DNA of 64,000 nucleotides from Candidatus Sungiibacteriota bacterium (GCA_016186145.1 JACPMF010000007.1:62001-126000), one strand, 5' to 3'. Positions 23,628-32,954 are shown, numbered from the stretch's first letter. Numbers and translations are program-made. The notes: generated by a model not told the origin, from the sequence alone.

Positions 23628-24458
23628 ATGCGCAATCTTCTCGGCCAGCATTTTCTCAAAACGCGCGCTCCTATTGAACTTATGTTGAAGTCCGCCAAGG
23701 AAGAACCGGCGGTAGATTTGATATTAGAAGTAGGCCCGGGCCAGGGCGCGCTAACCCAAGAACTTGCCAAAACCTTTCCCGCTGTCATTGCTGTTGAAAA
23801 AGACCGTCAGCTCGCAGAATGGCTGAAAAGAAATTTAGAAGTTGAGAAATTTTCCGCCACGGGCGGATCCCCGCCTGCTGGCCGGCATGGCGCCCCTGGC
23901 GGAAGAAATTGTGAAATTATTACCGCTGATATTTTGAAAATTGATTGGCCGAAGCTCGTTTCTGGAAAATCTTACGCTCTCATCGCAAACATACCCTACT
24001 ACTTAACATCCCGTCTTATCCGCGTTTTCCTCGAAGCCGACCGCCAACCGTCATATATGGTTTTAATGGTACAAAAAGAAGTTGCGGAAAGAATCGTCGC
24101 AGAACCCCCGCAGATGACTCTTCTTTCACTTTCCATCCAAGCGTACGGAAAACCAAAATTGATCGCCCGCGTATCCAAAAAGGAGTTCTTGCCCCAACCG
24201 GAAGTTGACTCGGCGATCATAAAAATTTCGGGCATCTCAAAAGATTTCTTCACAAAAAATAAAATTTCGGAAAAAGAATTTTTCATCCTCGCAAAGACGG
24301 CGTTTTCGCAAAAGAGAAAACAGATAATAAACAGCTTGGAAAAATTTTACGGCAGTAAAAATTTAGCAGCGGCACAAATAAAAAAAGCCGCCCTCTCGCC
24401 CACCTCACGCCCACAAGAGCTTGCGCTCACACACTGGCTAAAACTTCTTAAAACATAA
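23628..24458 (+). CDS. rsmA: 16S rRNA dimethyladenosine transferase RsmA/KsgA
   Basis: A 276-residue methyltransferase that dimethylates two adenines near the 3' end of 16S rRNA. Motifs: GQHFLKT at the start, SAM-binding LEVGPGQGALT (about 35-45), the AVEKD acidic loop, and the catalytic NIPYYLTS motif near 124. The C-terminal domain has the usual FLPQPEVDSAI and KTAFSQKRK blocks. A Gly/Pro/Arg-rich stretch (about residues 75-93) is absent from typical homologues and is encoded by a DNA palindrome. It follows uvrD by 29 nt and is probably co-transcribed. Confidence 0.95.
   Translation: MRNLLGQHFLKTRAPIELMLKSAKEEPAVDLILEVGPGQGALTQELAKTFPAVIAVEKDRQLAEWLKRNLEVEKFSATGGSPPAGRHGAPGGRNCEIITADILKIDWPKLVSGKSYALIANIPYYLTSRLIRVFLEADRQPSYMVLMVQKEVAERIVAEPPQMTLLSLSIQAYGKPKLIARVSKKEFLPQPEVDSAIIKISGISKDFFTKNKISEKEFFILAKTAFSQKRKQIINSLEKFYGSKNLAAAQIKKAALSPTSRPQELALTHWLKLLKT
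23852..23904 (+). repeat. Palindromic insertion inside rsmA
   Basis: TTCCGCCA (23852-23859) and TGGCGGAA (23897-23904) bound a GC-rich quasi-palindrome within the reading frame. It adds about 18 residues without breaking the gene. Confidence 0.75.
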
Positions 24459-24461
24459 GTG

Positions 24462-24495
24462 TGTCAAAAAATATGCTATAGCATATTTTTTGACA
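24462..24495. terminator. Bidirectional terminator, perfect 15-bp palindrome
   Basis: TGTCAAAAAATATGC and its exact complement flank a TATA loop, ending the uvrD-rsmA unit and the convergent gene. Confidence 0.75.
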
Positions 24496-24519
24496 AAAAG
24501 ACCTTGGGGCGGCCGCGAG

Positions 24520-25569
24520 CTAGCCGCAACCGCAGATTCCGGTGGTTTGATCAAAAATCGCATTTTGGTACCCTTCGCATACGCTGTTAAGACACCCTAC
24601 CTGTACATTGCACGCCGCGCCGTACGGACCGCAGTCTTCCACGAAAGCGCAGCCGGTTGTACAAAAGAAGCCGCAATTACAACATATTGTAGCCAAGTTT
24701 GATCCCGGCGTCTGATCCGCGGGATTGTCGTCTTTGTAACAGTCCCCTTTTGTAACCCAAGCGGCATATGCCGGTTTTGACCGCATAAAGACGTAGGCAA
24801 AGCCGTCCAAGATGTCCTGCAAAATCGCGGGCTTCGATTTGTTTACAAACCGCTGGCCGCCGGGAAGGACTACCGACGCCTTTCTTCCTGAACGAATGTT
24901 GCCTTTTTCTCCGTCAACCAGTTCCGGCAAAACCTCGTCTATTCCGCGTATAAAATTATTATAATCCTCCGCGGTAATCCAGCCCTTAAAAAGGGCATAG
25001 GCGTCAAGAGCTTTTACAAAGTTGTAAATATCGGCATCGGAGGCAAAGGCAACATGCTGGCTCGAACTTATGAAGCCGTCGTTAACCATCAAACCTCTCA
25101 TATCAAAAAGATAGTCACGGTAGTGCTTGGGCCAAATTATTTCAAAAATCTCTTTCTCCGACAGCTGTTGATACTGAAAAACGGCCGGTGGCGATGAAAA
25201 AACCGGTTGATCTGTTGACGTTTTTTCAGAAGCTGCTTCTTTTTTTCCAGTAAATACTCCTGGAACCAAAGAAGAAACTGGCTTAAGAATCTCAACCGCA
25301 AGCGGCGGCAACTGAAAAGTTGATCCAAAAAACTCTATTTTTGCTTCCCTTTCGATCTCCGAACCTCTTGCAGAGATTGTTGCCTCTTGCCGGACTTTTT
25401 TTAAAGCTTGCTCTCCGGTTGGCTCGAGAGCTACCGGCGGGACCCCTCCGGAAACTAACGGGCGGGGAGCCACAGGCGGCTTTTCCGGCGTAAAAACAAA
25501 TAAAAGCCCCGCAGTTGCTATAACAGCCGCGGAAATGGCTGAAACTATAATAACTGCCTGTCGGTTCAT
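24520..25569 (-). CDS. Membrane-anchored protein with Cys-rich C-terminal domain
   Basis: About 349 residues, family not recognised. One N-terminal membrane helix (QAVIIVSAISAAVIATAGLLF) anchors a Pro-rich linker and a helical middle domain. A compact C-terminal segment of about 75 residues contains some 16 cysteines (for example ICCNCGFFCTTGC and GICGCG at the very end), consistent with a disulfide-rich extracellular domain. A start at 25569 is preferred to 25599 because TAAGAT ends 7 nt before that ATG, the leaderless spacing seen elsewhere. It is convergent with rsmA. Confidence 0.65.
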   Translation of the reverse strand: MNRQAVIIVSAISAAVIATAGLLFVFTPEKPPVAPRPLVSGGVPPVALEPTGEQALKKVRQEATISARGSEIEREAKIEFFGSTFQLPPLAVEILKPVSSLVPGVFTGKKEAASEKTSTDQPVFSSPPAVFQYQQLSEKEIFEIIWPKHYRDYLFDMRGLMVNDGFISSSQHVAFASDADIYNFVKALDAYALFKGWITAEDYNNFIRGIDEVLPELVDGEKGNIRSGRKASVVLPGGQRFVNKSKPAILQDILDGFAYVFMRSKPAYAAWVTKGDCYKDDNPADQTPGSNLATICCNCGFFCTTGCAFVEDCGPYGAACNVQVGCLNSVCEGYQNAIFDQTTGICGCG

Positions 25570-25639
25570 ACTTAACATCTTAACACCAAAGCGAGCCATC
25601 CTAAAATTTTCATTGGCGGGGCCGGCTAACAGCTATCCC

Positions 25640-25965
25640 CAAAGCGAACCGCCGCGAGAATTTTCCATTACGGAGATTTTGGTCGCAAATGGTGAAAGCG
25701 GCGAAAAGGGAAACCCGAGCCGCAGCGTAAGGGCGAAAAGCGTTTAAATAGCTTTTCGCGGGCATTGCGAGGAAGCGAGCGAAGCGAGCTCCCGCAGCAG
25801 GATGCCCGGGAACGGGTTCCCCTCGACGACGCGTGTCCAGGGTGTAGAACTGCGCGTGCCGCTTCGCGGCATGCTCGTTACACCCGTGCGGAAGCTATTC
25901 AAACGCTTCCGCACCCATTTGTCAAAATCGCAGTTCTGGAAAATTCTCGCGGCGGTGAGCGACGT
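25640..25965. repeat. Large branched palindrome in a 0.4-kb spacer
   Basis: The outer arms, CCGCCGCGAGAATTTTCC (about 25649-25666) and its complement (about 25938-25958), are over 260 bp apart. Inside lie GCGAAAAGC/GCTTTTCGC (25734-25760), a stem closed by TTCG within GGTGTA/TACACC (about 25840-25885), and GTGCGGAAGC/GCTTCCGCAC (about 25887-25914). No gene is seen in 25600-26025. A DnaA-box-like TTATCCACA is at 25965-25973. Confidence 0.7.
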
Positions 25966-26012
25966 TATCCACAGAAAAACTACACTTTCTACGCATTTTT
26001 TCCACAGGGGAG

Positions 26013-26018
26013 TATAAT
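26013..26018 (+). promoter_or_regulatory. Leaderless -10 box of the surface-protein operon
   Basis: TATAAT ends 7 nt before ATG at 26026; no convincing -35 was seen. Confidence 0.5.
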
Positions 26019-26025
26019 TAAATCA

Positions 26026-27024
26026 ATGAGAAATAACGAGCATTTACGGAAAACTCTTGGAAAACACCGGAGGTGGTTTTTGGTTTTCGGCGGGGTATTG
26101 ACTTTAGCGGTTACCGCCATTTTCTTCTTTGTACCCTTCTCACCCAAAGAAAATAAACGTTATTCAGGCCCGCCCAAAACAAAAGAAGAGGTAATTGAGC
26201 TATTAAACCGCGATACTGACAACGACGGCCTGAAAGATTGGGAAGAGAAAATATACGGAACTGACCCGGAAAATGCCGATACTGACGGCGACGGAACTCC
26301 CGACGGCGAAGAAATAAAACTTTCAAGAAACCCGCTCCGCCCCGGGCCGGGAGACGAACTCTCTATCCCGCTCCCCCCGCCAACAAACGGCAACAAGACA
26401 GAGGCTTTGGCAAACGAATTCATCGGCCGCTCGCTCACCCAAATCCTTGCCGAGAGCGTAACAGGAGGAGAATTACCAACCGATCTCTCGGGCGTGCCCG
26501 CCCTTAACACCTATACGCAAAAACTCGGCGAGGAGCGCCCCCTCGACAAAGTCATACCGCCGGAAACGCGAGAGCTTGCCCTGTCGGACGACAACTCGCC
26601 GGAGACGGTTAAAAAGTACTTCAACCGCATCGCGGATATTTACGATAAAAATTTCTCGCCAATTGATAGCGACATAAATATCCTGTATCTTGCCGCGGCG
26701 GGCAACAACCCGAAGGCTTTCAGGCGGCTTGACGCCAATGTAAAAGCGCTTGAAAACGCCATAGCAGAAATAAAAAAAACAACAGTGCCCTCAAAGTGGA
26801 CCAAATTCGCCAAAGACGATATCTGGTACTTGTCTAAAACACTTGCTGCCGTGAAAATTCTTAAAAATAGCGAGAATGACCCTGTTTCATCACTTCTTAT
26901 CTTGCGAGACCGTATTCAACTAGTGGAAGACATGAAAAATTTATATCTTGACACCAAAAAAAACTTAGCTGCCGCCGGAATCGCCTTTGAAAAAGACGAG
27001 TTGGCGTCTTGGCTTTTGCAATAA
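26026..27024 (+). CDS. Membrane-anchored protein with calcium-binding type-3 repeats
   Basis: A 332-residue protein with a single N-terminal membrane helix (about 17-36). Two thrombospondin type-3-like calcium loops follow: DTDNDGLKDWEE near 63 and DTDGDGTPDGEE near 86. After a Pro-rich linker the remaining 200 residues are helical and unrecognised. The calcium loops point to an extracellular position. It opens a run of surface and secretion genes on the same strand, with 9 nt to the next one. An in-frame extension upstream to 25765 crosses the palindromic spacer and is not used. The start is leaderless. Confidence 0.7.
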   Translation: MRNNEHLRKTLGKHRRWFLVFGGVLTLAVTAIFFFVPFSPKENKRYSGPPKTKEEVIELLNRDTDNDGLKDWEEKIYGTDPENADTDGDGTPDGEEIKLSRNPLRPGPGDELSIPLPPPTNGNKTEALANEFIGRSLTQILAESVTGGELPTDLSGVPALNTYTQKLGEERPLDKVIPPETRELALSDDNSPETVKKYFNRIADIYDKNFSPIDSDINILYLAAAGNNPKAFRRLDANVKALENAIAEIKKTTVPSKWTKFAKDDIWYLSKTLAAVKILKNSENDPVSSLLILRDRIQLVEDMKNLYLDTKKNLAAAGIAFEKDELASWLLQ

Positions 27025-27033
27025 TAAAACAAA

Positions 27034-28758
27034 ATGAGCACTGCCGCCGTTTATAAAGAATACATTGCTCTATTGGTGCTTGCCATATTCGCCTGCGGTC
27101 TTATCATTGCCCCGTTATCAGTTAAGGCGACGGTGCCGACCGCGGAAGTCGTTAATGTACCAATCCTGATAGGCAAGGCGGTTCTTCAACTTGCCGAGCT
27201 GGTATTTCAATCGGCGCAAGAATACGCCCTGGTTCTAAAAGAGTATGTTCTGGATCCGGCGGCAAAGCTTCTTGTTTCATTCATGATCCAAACCCTGACC
27301 CGGGCAGTCATCGGCTGGATCCAAAGCGGTGGAAACACAAATTTCATCTCGAATCTGCAAGCGGCAACAGCAAGGGTTGCGGATGAAGCCGCGGGTGAAT
27401 TCCTTAATCAGCTTGCCGGCACAAACCTCTGCCAGCCATTCTCGTTCGACATCAAACTCATCTTCCAGATACCAACCCTGCGGGATAAGCTCACCTGCAC
27501 CGCAACGGACATTTTTAGAAATCTGGAAACTTCGTATGAGAACTTCCTCAATAATTTTACCAACGGGGGGTGGATTGCATTCCAAACCGCAATGCTCCCC
27601 CAAAATAACTACATCGATGTTCTTATCAATACGTACGATGAAAAACTTCGCCGTGAATCACGGCAGGTTGCTATACTTGAAAGTCAATACCAAGCGGGGC
27701 AAGGATTTGTTGGTGTCAGAATAAAAAAAGAGCTTTGCGAAGACATCATTGACGACGACGGGGAACCCGCAGCAAGTTGCACTACGCAATACATAAATAC
27801 AACACCGGGAACTCTTGTTTCTGACCAGCTCAAAAAAACTTTCAGTTCCGGCTGGGACCAGGCGGTTGACGCCGACGAAATCGGGGAGGCAATTGATGCA
27901 ATTATTGTAGCACTCGTACAGCAGCTCATCTCTTCGGCACAAGCCGGTCTTGCATCCGGCGACGAAGAAAGCGGAATTTACGATCCCGGCTTTGGAACAT
28001 CGGCGCCGCTGCCGCGGCCCTTACCGAACCTCTTTATACCAACAGGACCGGTGCCGACCGCTACAACCACCATCCTTGCCGGAGATACTGTCAGATTCCG
28101 CGGCACGATCCAAAATAACGGTGGGAGAACCGATGAGCTTTTCAACGCGCGTTTTGAAATCGATGTTAACGCCGACGCCTCCGTTGACGCGATCCTTTCC
28201 CCTGATACGCCGGTTGACGGCCTGCTCGACAACGGCTCCATTGACATAACTTCAGGACCATGGATAGCAACGGAAGGCGTCCACCGCATCATACTTTGCG
28301 CCGACCAGCCGATTTCGGTTGTTGCCGAATCCCTCGAAACCGACAACTGCAACGGCGGAAGCTCGGGAACCTTCGCCGTCGGCTCACGACCCGACCTCTT
28401 CATCTCTCAAAACCCATCAATGTTTTCCGGCGTACCGGTATCCGGATCGAAAATCACATTCGGCGGCATCGTCGGAAACCAAGGTGGGAATACGGCAACT
28501 TCCACATTTGAAAATACATTCCAGATTGACTTCGACAACAATGGCAGTATAGACGTTCAACTCACCCCAAGCCCAACCATTGCAAACCTCACGCCCGGCA
28601 CAACTCAACAGGTACTTTCTAACCAGTGGACCGCCGTCGCCGGCACGCACCGCGTGATTCTCTGCGCGGATACTCCATTCGACACGATCAGAGAAACCAA
28701 CGAAGCGAACAACTGCAATCCCACAGGAACGGGAATATTTACGATAACGACCTTTTAG
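27034..28758 (+). CDS. Secreted protein with two CARDB-like domains
   Basis: A 574-residue protein. The N-terminal signal (LLVLAIFACGLIIAPLSVKA) precedes about 290 helical residues with scattered Cys, unrecognised but typical of CPR secretion loci. Two CARDB-like beta domains follow (about 329-440 and 452-570). Each has the pattern PDLFI...GNQGG...TFQIDFDNNGSIDV...AGTHRVILCADT and ends in an NNC motif, so both probably hold one disulfide. CARDB domains mediate adhesion. It lies between the calcium-repeat protein and the VirB6-like gene, suggesting part of an envelope-spanning machine or its surface tip. Confidence 0.7.
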   Translation: MSTAAVYKEYIALLVLAIFACGLIIAPLSVKATVPTAEVVNVPILIGKAVLQLAELVFQSAQEYALVLKEYVLDPAAKLLVSFMIQTLTRAVIGWIQSGGNTNFISNLQAATARVADEAAGEFLNQLAGTNLCQPFSFDIKLIFQIPTLRDKLTCTATDIFRNLETSYENFLNNFTNGGWIAFQTAMLPQNNYIDVLINTYDEKLRRESRQVAILESQYQAGQGFVGVRIKKELCEDIIDDDGEPAASCTTQYINTTPGTLVSDQLKKTFSSGWDQAVDADEIGEAIDAIIVALVQQLISSAQAGLASGDEESGIYDPGFGTSAPLPRPLPNLFIPTGPVPTATTTILAGDTVRFRGTIQNNGGRTDELFNARFEIDVNADASVDAILSPDTPVDGLLDNGSIDITSGPWIATEGVHRIILCADQPISVVAESLETDNCNGGSSGTFAVGSRPDLFISQNPSMFSGVPVSGSKITFGGIVGNQGGNTATSTFENTFQIDFDNNGSIDVQLTPSPTIANLTPGTTQQVLSNQWTAVAGTHRVILCADTPFDTIRETNEANNCNPTGTGIFTITTF

Positions 28759-28846
28759 GTTTGAATCATGAGTCGGGAATAAAAGATCGCCTTTCAGGTT
28801 CGTAATTCTTAACTCGACTATTATCCGGGGCTTGGAACCTGGTTTA
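28759..28846. repeat. Intergenic quasi-palindrome, family B-like (degenerate)
   Basis: GAATCATGAGTCGGGAATAA with later TTCGTAATTC and CCGGGGC segments resembles the GAATCATGAATAATGAATT modules at 39035, 42234 and 50693. Confidence 0.45.
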
Positions 28847-31800
28847 ATGAAAAACATTTTAAAAAACTTGATTTGCGGGCTTCTCCTTTTCGGTTTCCTT
28901 TTACCGCTGTTTTCGGCAACGCTTATTTTGCCGCACGAAGCTTACGCAGCAGATGTTGGCGTATCAAGTACGGGGGCGGCATCTATCAAGAATGCATTTG
29001 AGAACGCAAGGGGGTGTAGCGGTTGGAACCCACTGAACTGGATAAATTTAGACTGCATTATTCTTAATGTTATTTGGGCCGTAGATAACTTTTTATTAGG
29101 ATGGCTTCTTGACCTCGCATCGGAGCTTTTTAATTGGTCGGTCGAAAAAAACCTAACCGATATTACCGACAACGCATTCGTTACCACCGGCTGGGGAATC
29201 GTCCGCGATATCACCAACCTGTTTTTTATCTTTATCCTTCTTTGGATTGCCCTTGCCACGATTTTTAACATCCCGCGATACGGCGCGAAAGACCTTTTGG
29301 CGACGCTTATTATCTCAGCGCTCTTAATTAACTTCAGCCTGGCCATAGGTGGATTCTTTATTAAATTCTCAAACGCCCTGGCCCTGACTTTTCATGATGC
29401 GATACGCGCACGCGGGAGTGTTACTTTGCAATTGTTGGACTTCACAAATATTCAAAAATTCACCCTTGGCACCCCCCCAGCTCCGGCAGGAACACCGTCA
29501 GCACAACAAACTCCTACAACACCGCCAACGCCGCAAAGAAAAGATGCGCGTTGTAAACAATTTGCAGAGGCAATTATGGCCGCTATAAAAAGGACGGACC
29601 AGAATGCCGCGACATGGGACACACGCTATAACGAGGCATACAAGACATGCGCAAACGACCCGACAACGGATAAAATATTAGAGAACGAGGTGATCGACCT
29701 AAAAGTTAAAGAGGCAATAAACATAGCGCTTTGGCTCATCATCCTCATACCTATTCTTATTTTTGTGTTTCTTGCAGGGGCCGTATTCTTCTTAATTCGC
29801 TATCTACAACTGGCAATTCTTCTCGTATTTTCGCCGATTGTTTTTCTTTTCTGGATTCTCCCTGACACAAAACATATCTGGAGCGACTGGTGGAACCGGC
29901 TCATCAAGCAGTCCTTCTTTGCCCCGGCTTATCTTTTCCTACTCTTTTTGACAATAACAACTTTTAATCAGTGGAGCGGCAGGACTATTGTTTCTTCGGG
30001 CACAACCACTGCCGCGGTAACAAGCGTAAGCCCGTTAGCAGAAAACAAGGAACCGCCTCTTTTGAAAAACGCGGCGATCGGCGGACTTGGAACTGGCCTG
30101 CGAACGCAAGAGGCGCTTGCTGAAGTCACATCACCGGCACCGAAGCCAAAATCAAACGACTTTTTTACACTCGGTTTCGAAATGGTGCTTTTTGTAGCAC
30201 TCATGATCATGAACCTGATGGTCGCCCAACAGATGGGAATTAAGTTTGCCGGAACCGTAACGGGATGGGGTAGTCGCGCGACGCGCTGGGGCGGAAGAAA
30301 AGTCCGCGGTGCTGCATACCGCCAAGCAATACGAGCCGGAACAGGAGCTGCACGCGGAGTTACAGAAAGCGCTCTTGGCAGGGCAATGGCGCGCACTCCA
30401 GGATTTCGTGCGCTTCTTACACCGGCTGTTGCAATCCAAAAGCAGCGCGAAGCTATTGACGCAGACCGCGCAAAACGCGTTGCCGAACTTGCCCAGGTTT
30501 CTCCGGTTGCCGCCGCCGAACGGCTTCAGGGCGAAAGCATGGCGGTGAAAGCCGCTTATGCCAAATCGGCAAGCCCTGAAGCGATGAGAAAAATTTTAGG
30601 AGGAATGACCACAAAGAACCCTGATGGAAGCAATAACTACGACGCACAAGAAGAATATGTGCGCCAGATGAATGAAAATGCGGATCGCTACCGCATTGAG
30701 GACCTCGACAAGAAAGTTGGCGAGGCAATGGCAAAAGACCCGCGCGGTCTTACCCTCCGAACTGTAGCGAAAACCGGCGCCAGCACCAGCGACCCAAATT
30801 TCCAACAAAAAGTTAACAGCTACCTTGCCGGTTTGGACGACAGAGAGTTTGCTCAAACGATGACAGCGAAAACTATTGAGGAAAACCCATACGCGCAAAA
30901 TTACATTGTAAGAAACTTCAAAGACGAACGCCGCATTGGCAACGCCGTTTTGGGCACACCGGAAAAAATAACAGCTTTCAAAAAACTGATAAGCAAACTG
31001 GCCGAAGAAGTAGACCACGGCCTTACATTGCCTTTCTTGCCGCCCGATGAACGAAGCAAAAAAGAAATTGAATATGCATCAACCGCCATGGAAAACGCTG
31101 GCAACCACGATGGCGCGACAGCGCTTGCAACTACACCAATTCTAGAAGTGCTGGCCGGCGCCGGCGTTCGTAAATTCACCCGTGAAGATTACCAACCCCC
31201 AATCGGCGCCTGTTGCTTGCCAACTGGAAACTGCGTTATAACAACCTCTGTTGATTGCAGGACGCAGGGGGGCAGCTTCATGGGCATTGGGGTTCCATGC
31301 ACGCCCGGACTTTGTTCGCCAACAACACCGCCACCACCTCCGCCGCCGCAACCCGGACCACCACCTCCGGGAGGACCTCCACCACCAACTCCACCAGCAC
31401 CGCCGCCTAGAACCCCGCCAAGAACTCCACCGCCCCCAACAACACCACCGACAACACCAAGAGGGCCAACACCACCAACCCCGCCAGCACCTCCAAGCGG
31501 AGGAGCGCTTCCGTCAGCAGCAACAGCCGGATTAAGCCGTCGCGGCTTACCACCACTCCCTGCTCCACCAGCGCTACCTCCTCCAACAACACCTCCGCCG
31601 GCCGGGGGAGGGCTTCCATCAATACTGGAGGCCGCAATGAAACGCCGTGGCTTAAGCCCCCTTCCTCAAACATCGCCAACCACACCATCGGCGCCCATAA
31701 CTCCGTCACCCACACCACCAACGCCAACACCTCCCGCGGGGACCGTTATTCCTCCAACCACGCCAACAACAAGAACGCCGCGACAAAAAACAACCGGAGT

Positions 31801-32242
31801 TCCCGCAAAGGCAGACCCGAATGATCTTGCGGCGTTTTCCCGCAATCTTGCCGCCGCGCTAAACGAGCGCGTGGCTAACCAACTCACCCCCCTTGTAGAA
31901 AACATGGACAGGATCAATGCGGCGGTCGCAACAATTTCACAAGAAATCGGTCAGGGAACGCTAAACTCAGAAAACGCGCGACGAGCCATAAAAACCCTCA
32001 CGCAGGAAATCAAAGACATGCGGCCGCGCGGGGCAGTACAGAACGACAGCAGGGAAACGCTGACAAAAATTATGGCGCGCATCCGAAGAATCGAGGAAAC
32101 AAGCAGAAGCATTGCTGAATCTGTCGCCGCATCAGACGAAGATGCTAATAAAGAAACAGCATCGCTGCTTAGGGGCCTTCACGACGCGAGCAGCCAAACC
32201 CGTCTCGCGCTTGCAAGGAAACGCGGTCTTCTTCCGAGTTAG
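28847..32242 (+). CDS. VirB6/TrbL-like polytopic protein with long Pro-rich region
   Basis: About 1131 residues. A signal-like helix (ILKNLICGLLLFGFLLPLF) is followed by some six membrane helices between residues 60 and 470, including FLAGAVFFLIRYLQLAILLVF, the arrangement of VirB6/TrbL-type channel proteins in CPR secretion loci. The soluble part is helical (about 480-780), then comes a Cys-rich block GACCLPTGNCVITTSVDC (about 785-823). After it lie about 150 residues of Pro/Thr-rich repeats with the recurring LSRRGLPPLP and MKRRGLSPLP motifs, and finally a coiled-coil tail. ATG at 28847 places the signal helix first; an ATG at 28832 is also possible. A terminator follows at 32271. Confidence 0.72.
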   Translation: MKNILKNLICGLLLFGFLLPLFSATLILPHEAYAADVGVSSTGAASIKNAFENARGCSGWNPLNWINLDCIILNVIWAVDNFLLGWLLDLASELFNWSVEKNLTDITDNAFVTTGWGIVRDITNLFFIFILLWIALATIFNIPRYGAKDLLATLIISALLINFSLAIGGFFIKFSNALALTFHDAIRARGSVTLQLLDFTNIQKFTLGTPPAPAGTPSAQQTPTTPPTPQRKDARCKQFAEAIMAAIKRTDQNAATWDTRYNEAYKTCANDPTTDKILENEVIDLKVKEAINIALWLIILIPILIFVFLAGAVFFLIRYLQLAILLVFSPIVFLFWILPDTKHIWSDWWNRLIKQSFFAPAYLFLLFLTITTFNQWSGRTIVSSGTTTAAVTSVSPLAENKEPPLLKNAAIGGLGTGLRTQEALAEVTSPAPKPKSNDFFTLGFEMVLFVALMIMNLMVAQQMGIKFAGTVTGWGSRATRWGGRKVRGAAYRQAIRAGTGAARGVTESALGRAMARTPGFRALLTPAVAIQKQREAIDADRAKRVAELAQVSPVAAAERLQGESMAVKAAYAKSASPEAMRKILGGMTTKNPDGSNNYDAQEEYVRQMNENADRYRIEDLDKKVGEAMAKDPRGLTLRTVAKTGASTSDPNFQQKVNSYLAGLDDREFAQTMTAKTIEENPYAQNYIVRNFKDERRIGNAVLGTPEKITAFKKLISKLAEEVDHGLTLPFLPPDERSKKEIEYASTAMENAGNHDGATALATTPILEVLAGAGVRKFTREDYQPPIGACCLPTGNCVITTSVDCRTQGGSFMGIGVPCTPGLCSPTTPPPPPPPQPGPPPPGGPPPPTPPAPPPRTPPRTPPPPTTPPTTPRGPTPPTPPAPPSGGALPSAATAGLSRRGLPPLPAPPALPPPTTPPPAGGGLPSILEAAMKRRGLSPLPQTSPTTPSAPITPSPTPPTPTPPAGTVIPPTTPTTRTPRQKTTGVPAKADPNDLAAFSRNLAAALNERVANQLTPLVENMDRINAAVATISQEIGQGTLNSENARRAIKTLTQEIKDMRPRGAVQNDSRETLTKIMARIRRIEETSRSIAESVAASDEDANKETASLLRGLHDASSQTRLALARKRGLLPS

Positions 32243-32270
32243 TAAAAACAATTCGCGTTGTTATTACATT

Positions 32271-32298
32271 AAAAACCAAGCTAAAGCTTGGTTTTTAA
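32271..32298 (+). terminator. Intrinsic terminator of the surface/VirB6 operon
   Basis: AACCAAGCT/AGCTTGGTT stem with a TTTTT tail. Confidence 0.85.
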
Positions 32299-32308
32299 GT
32301 TCCGTAAT

Positions 32309-32337
32309 TTGACACAATCTATAATAAGATGTATAAT
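32309..32337 (+). promoter_or_regulatory. Consensus promoter of the small membrane protein gene
   Basis: TTGACA (32309-32314), 17 nt, TATAAT (32332-32337): perfect consensus. It predicts a leader of about 144 nt with a GC-rich fold (around 32428-32456) before the ribosome site. Confidence 0.8.
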
Positions 32338-32487
32338 TTATAGCAACGACGACTGTAATGAGGAGTTCTTAAAAAATATTTTAGGCACCCGCTTGCCTAT
32401 GCGTTGAACGTCGAAACAACAACCGGGCGCCCCCGATGCACAGGCACCGGGTGTTCAAAATCTAAAAAAACAAAGCTGGAGGAGAAA

Positions 32488-32934
32488 ATGGCGAAAAGAA
32501 GGCACAGAGAACCTATTGACCCGGCGGCGGAAGAGGCCTATCGGCAGTACCTCTTTCGGGTAATCGACGAAAAAGCCGTTGAGCGGGACAGGATCGCCGC
32601 AACATCGGGAAAGCCGCCGAAGCCAACCACGGAGTCGCCGGCAACGGACATTTCTCTGTTCGGACTGATAGCAGTTCTTGGCACGATCGGCGCGGCCGTA
32701 ATAACCATTATCACGGCTCAAGAACGCCCGGGGGCGCTCATTCCGATCTGGCTCTTTTTCGAAGGCCCGATGTTCTTATCGCTTGGGCTCGCGGCGAACC
32801 AGATTTTCGTAAAACCGCAGCCGCCAGCGCACTCGGCACCCATTCGCTGGTTCACGGCGTACGGGATGTTCACGGCTGTCGCGAACGCCTTGGTTGCCCT
32901 GCTGACGGGCATCACCAGAGTCGTCAGCGGATAG
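32488..32934 (+). CDS. Small membrane protein, function unknown
   Basis: A 148-residue protein with a charged N-terminal 60 residues (AKRRHREPIDPAAEEAYRQY) and three hydrophobic helices (about 62-82, 88-108 and 118-145). I do not recognise the family. GGAGGAG lies 5 nt before ATG at 32488, so the in-frame start at 32404 is rejected. It has a perfect promoter and a strong terminator and is therefore an independent unit inserted within the secretion locus. Its wording of signals matches the accessory genes, not its neighbours, and suggests high expression or recent arrival. Confidence 0.7.
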   Translation: MAKRRHREPIDPAAEEAYRQYLFRVIDEKAVERDRIAATSGKPPKPTTESPATDISLFGLIAVLGTIGAAVITIITAQERPGALIPIWLFFEGPMFLSLGLAANQIFVKPQPPAHSAPIRWFTAYGMFTAVANALVALLTGITRVVSG

Positions 32935-32954
32935 CCCGGGCCGCCGCATCGGAG

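Noticed and set aside
25765..26025. N-terminal extension of the calcium-repeat protein
   Set aside because: The extension crosses hairpins of the palindromic spacer, and a -10 box 7 nt before ATG 26026 supports the shorter form.
31318..31760. Frameshift in the Pro-rich region of the VirB6-like gene
   Set aside because: The frame stays open and repeats RRGLPPLP and RRGLSPLP appear in it; the alternative frames are less ordered.
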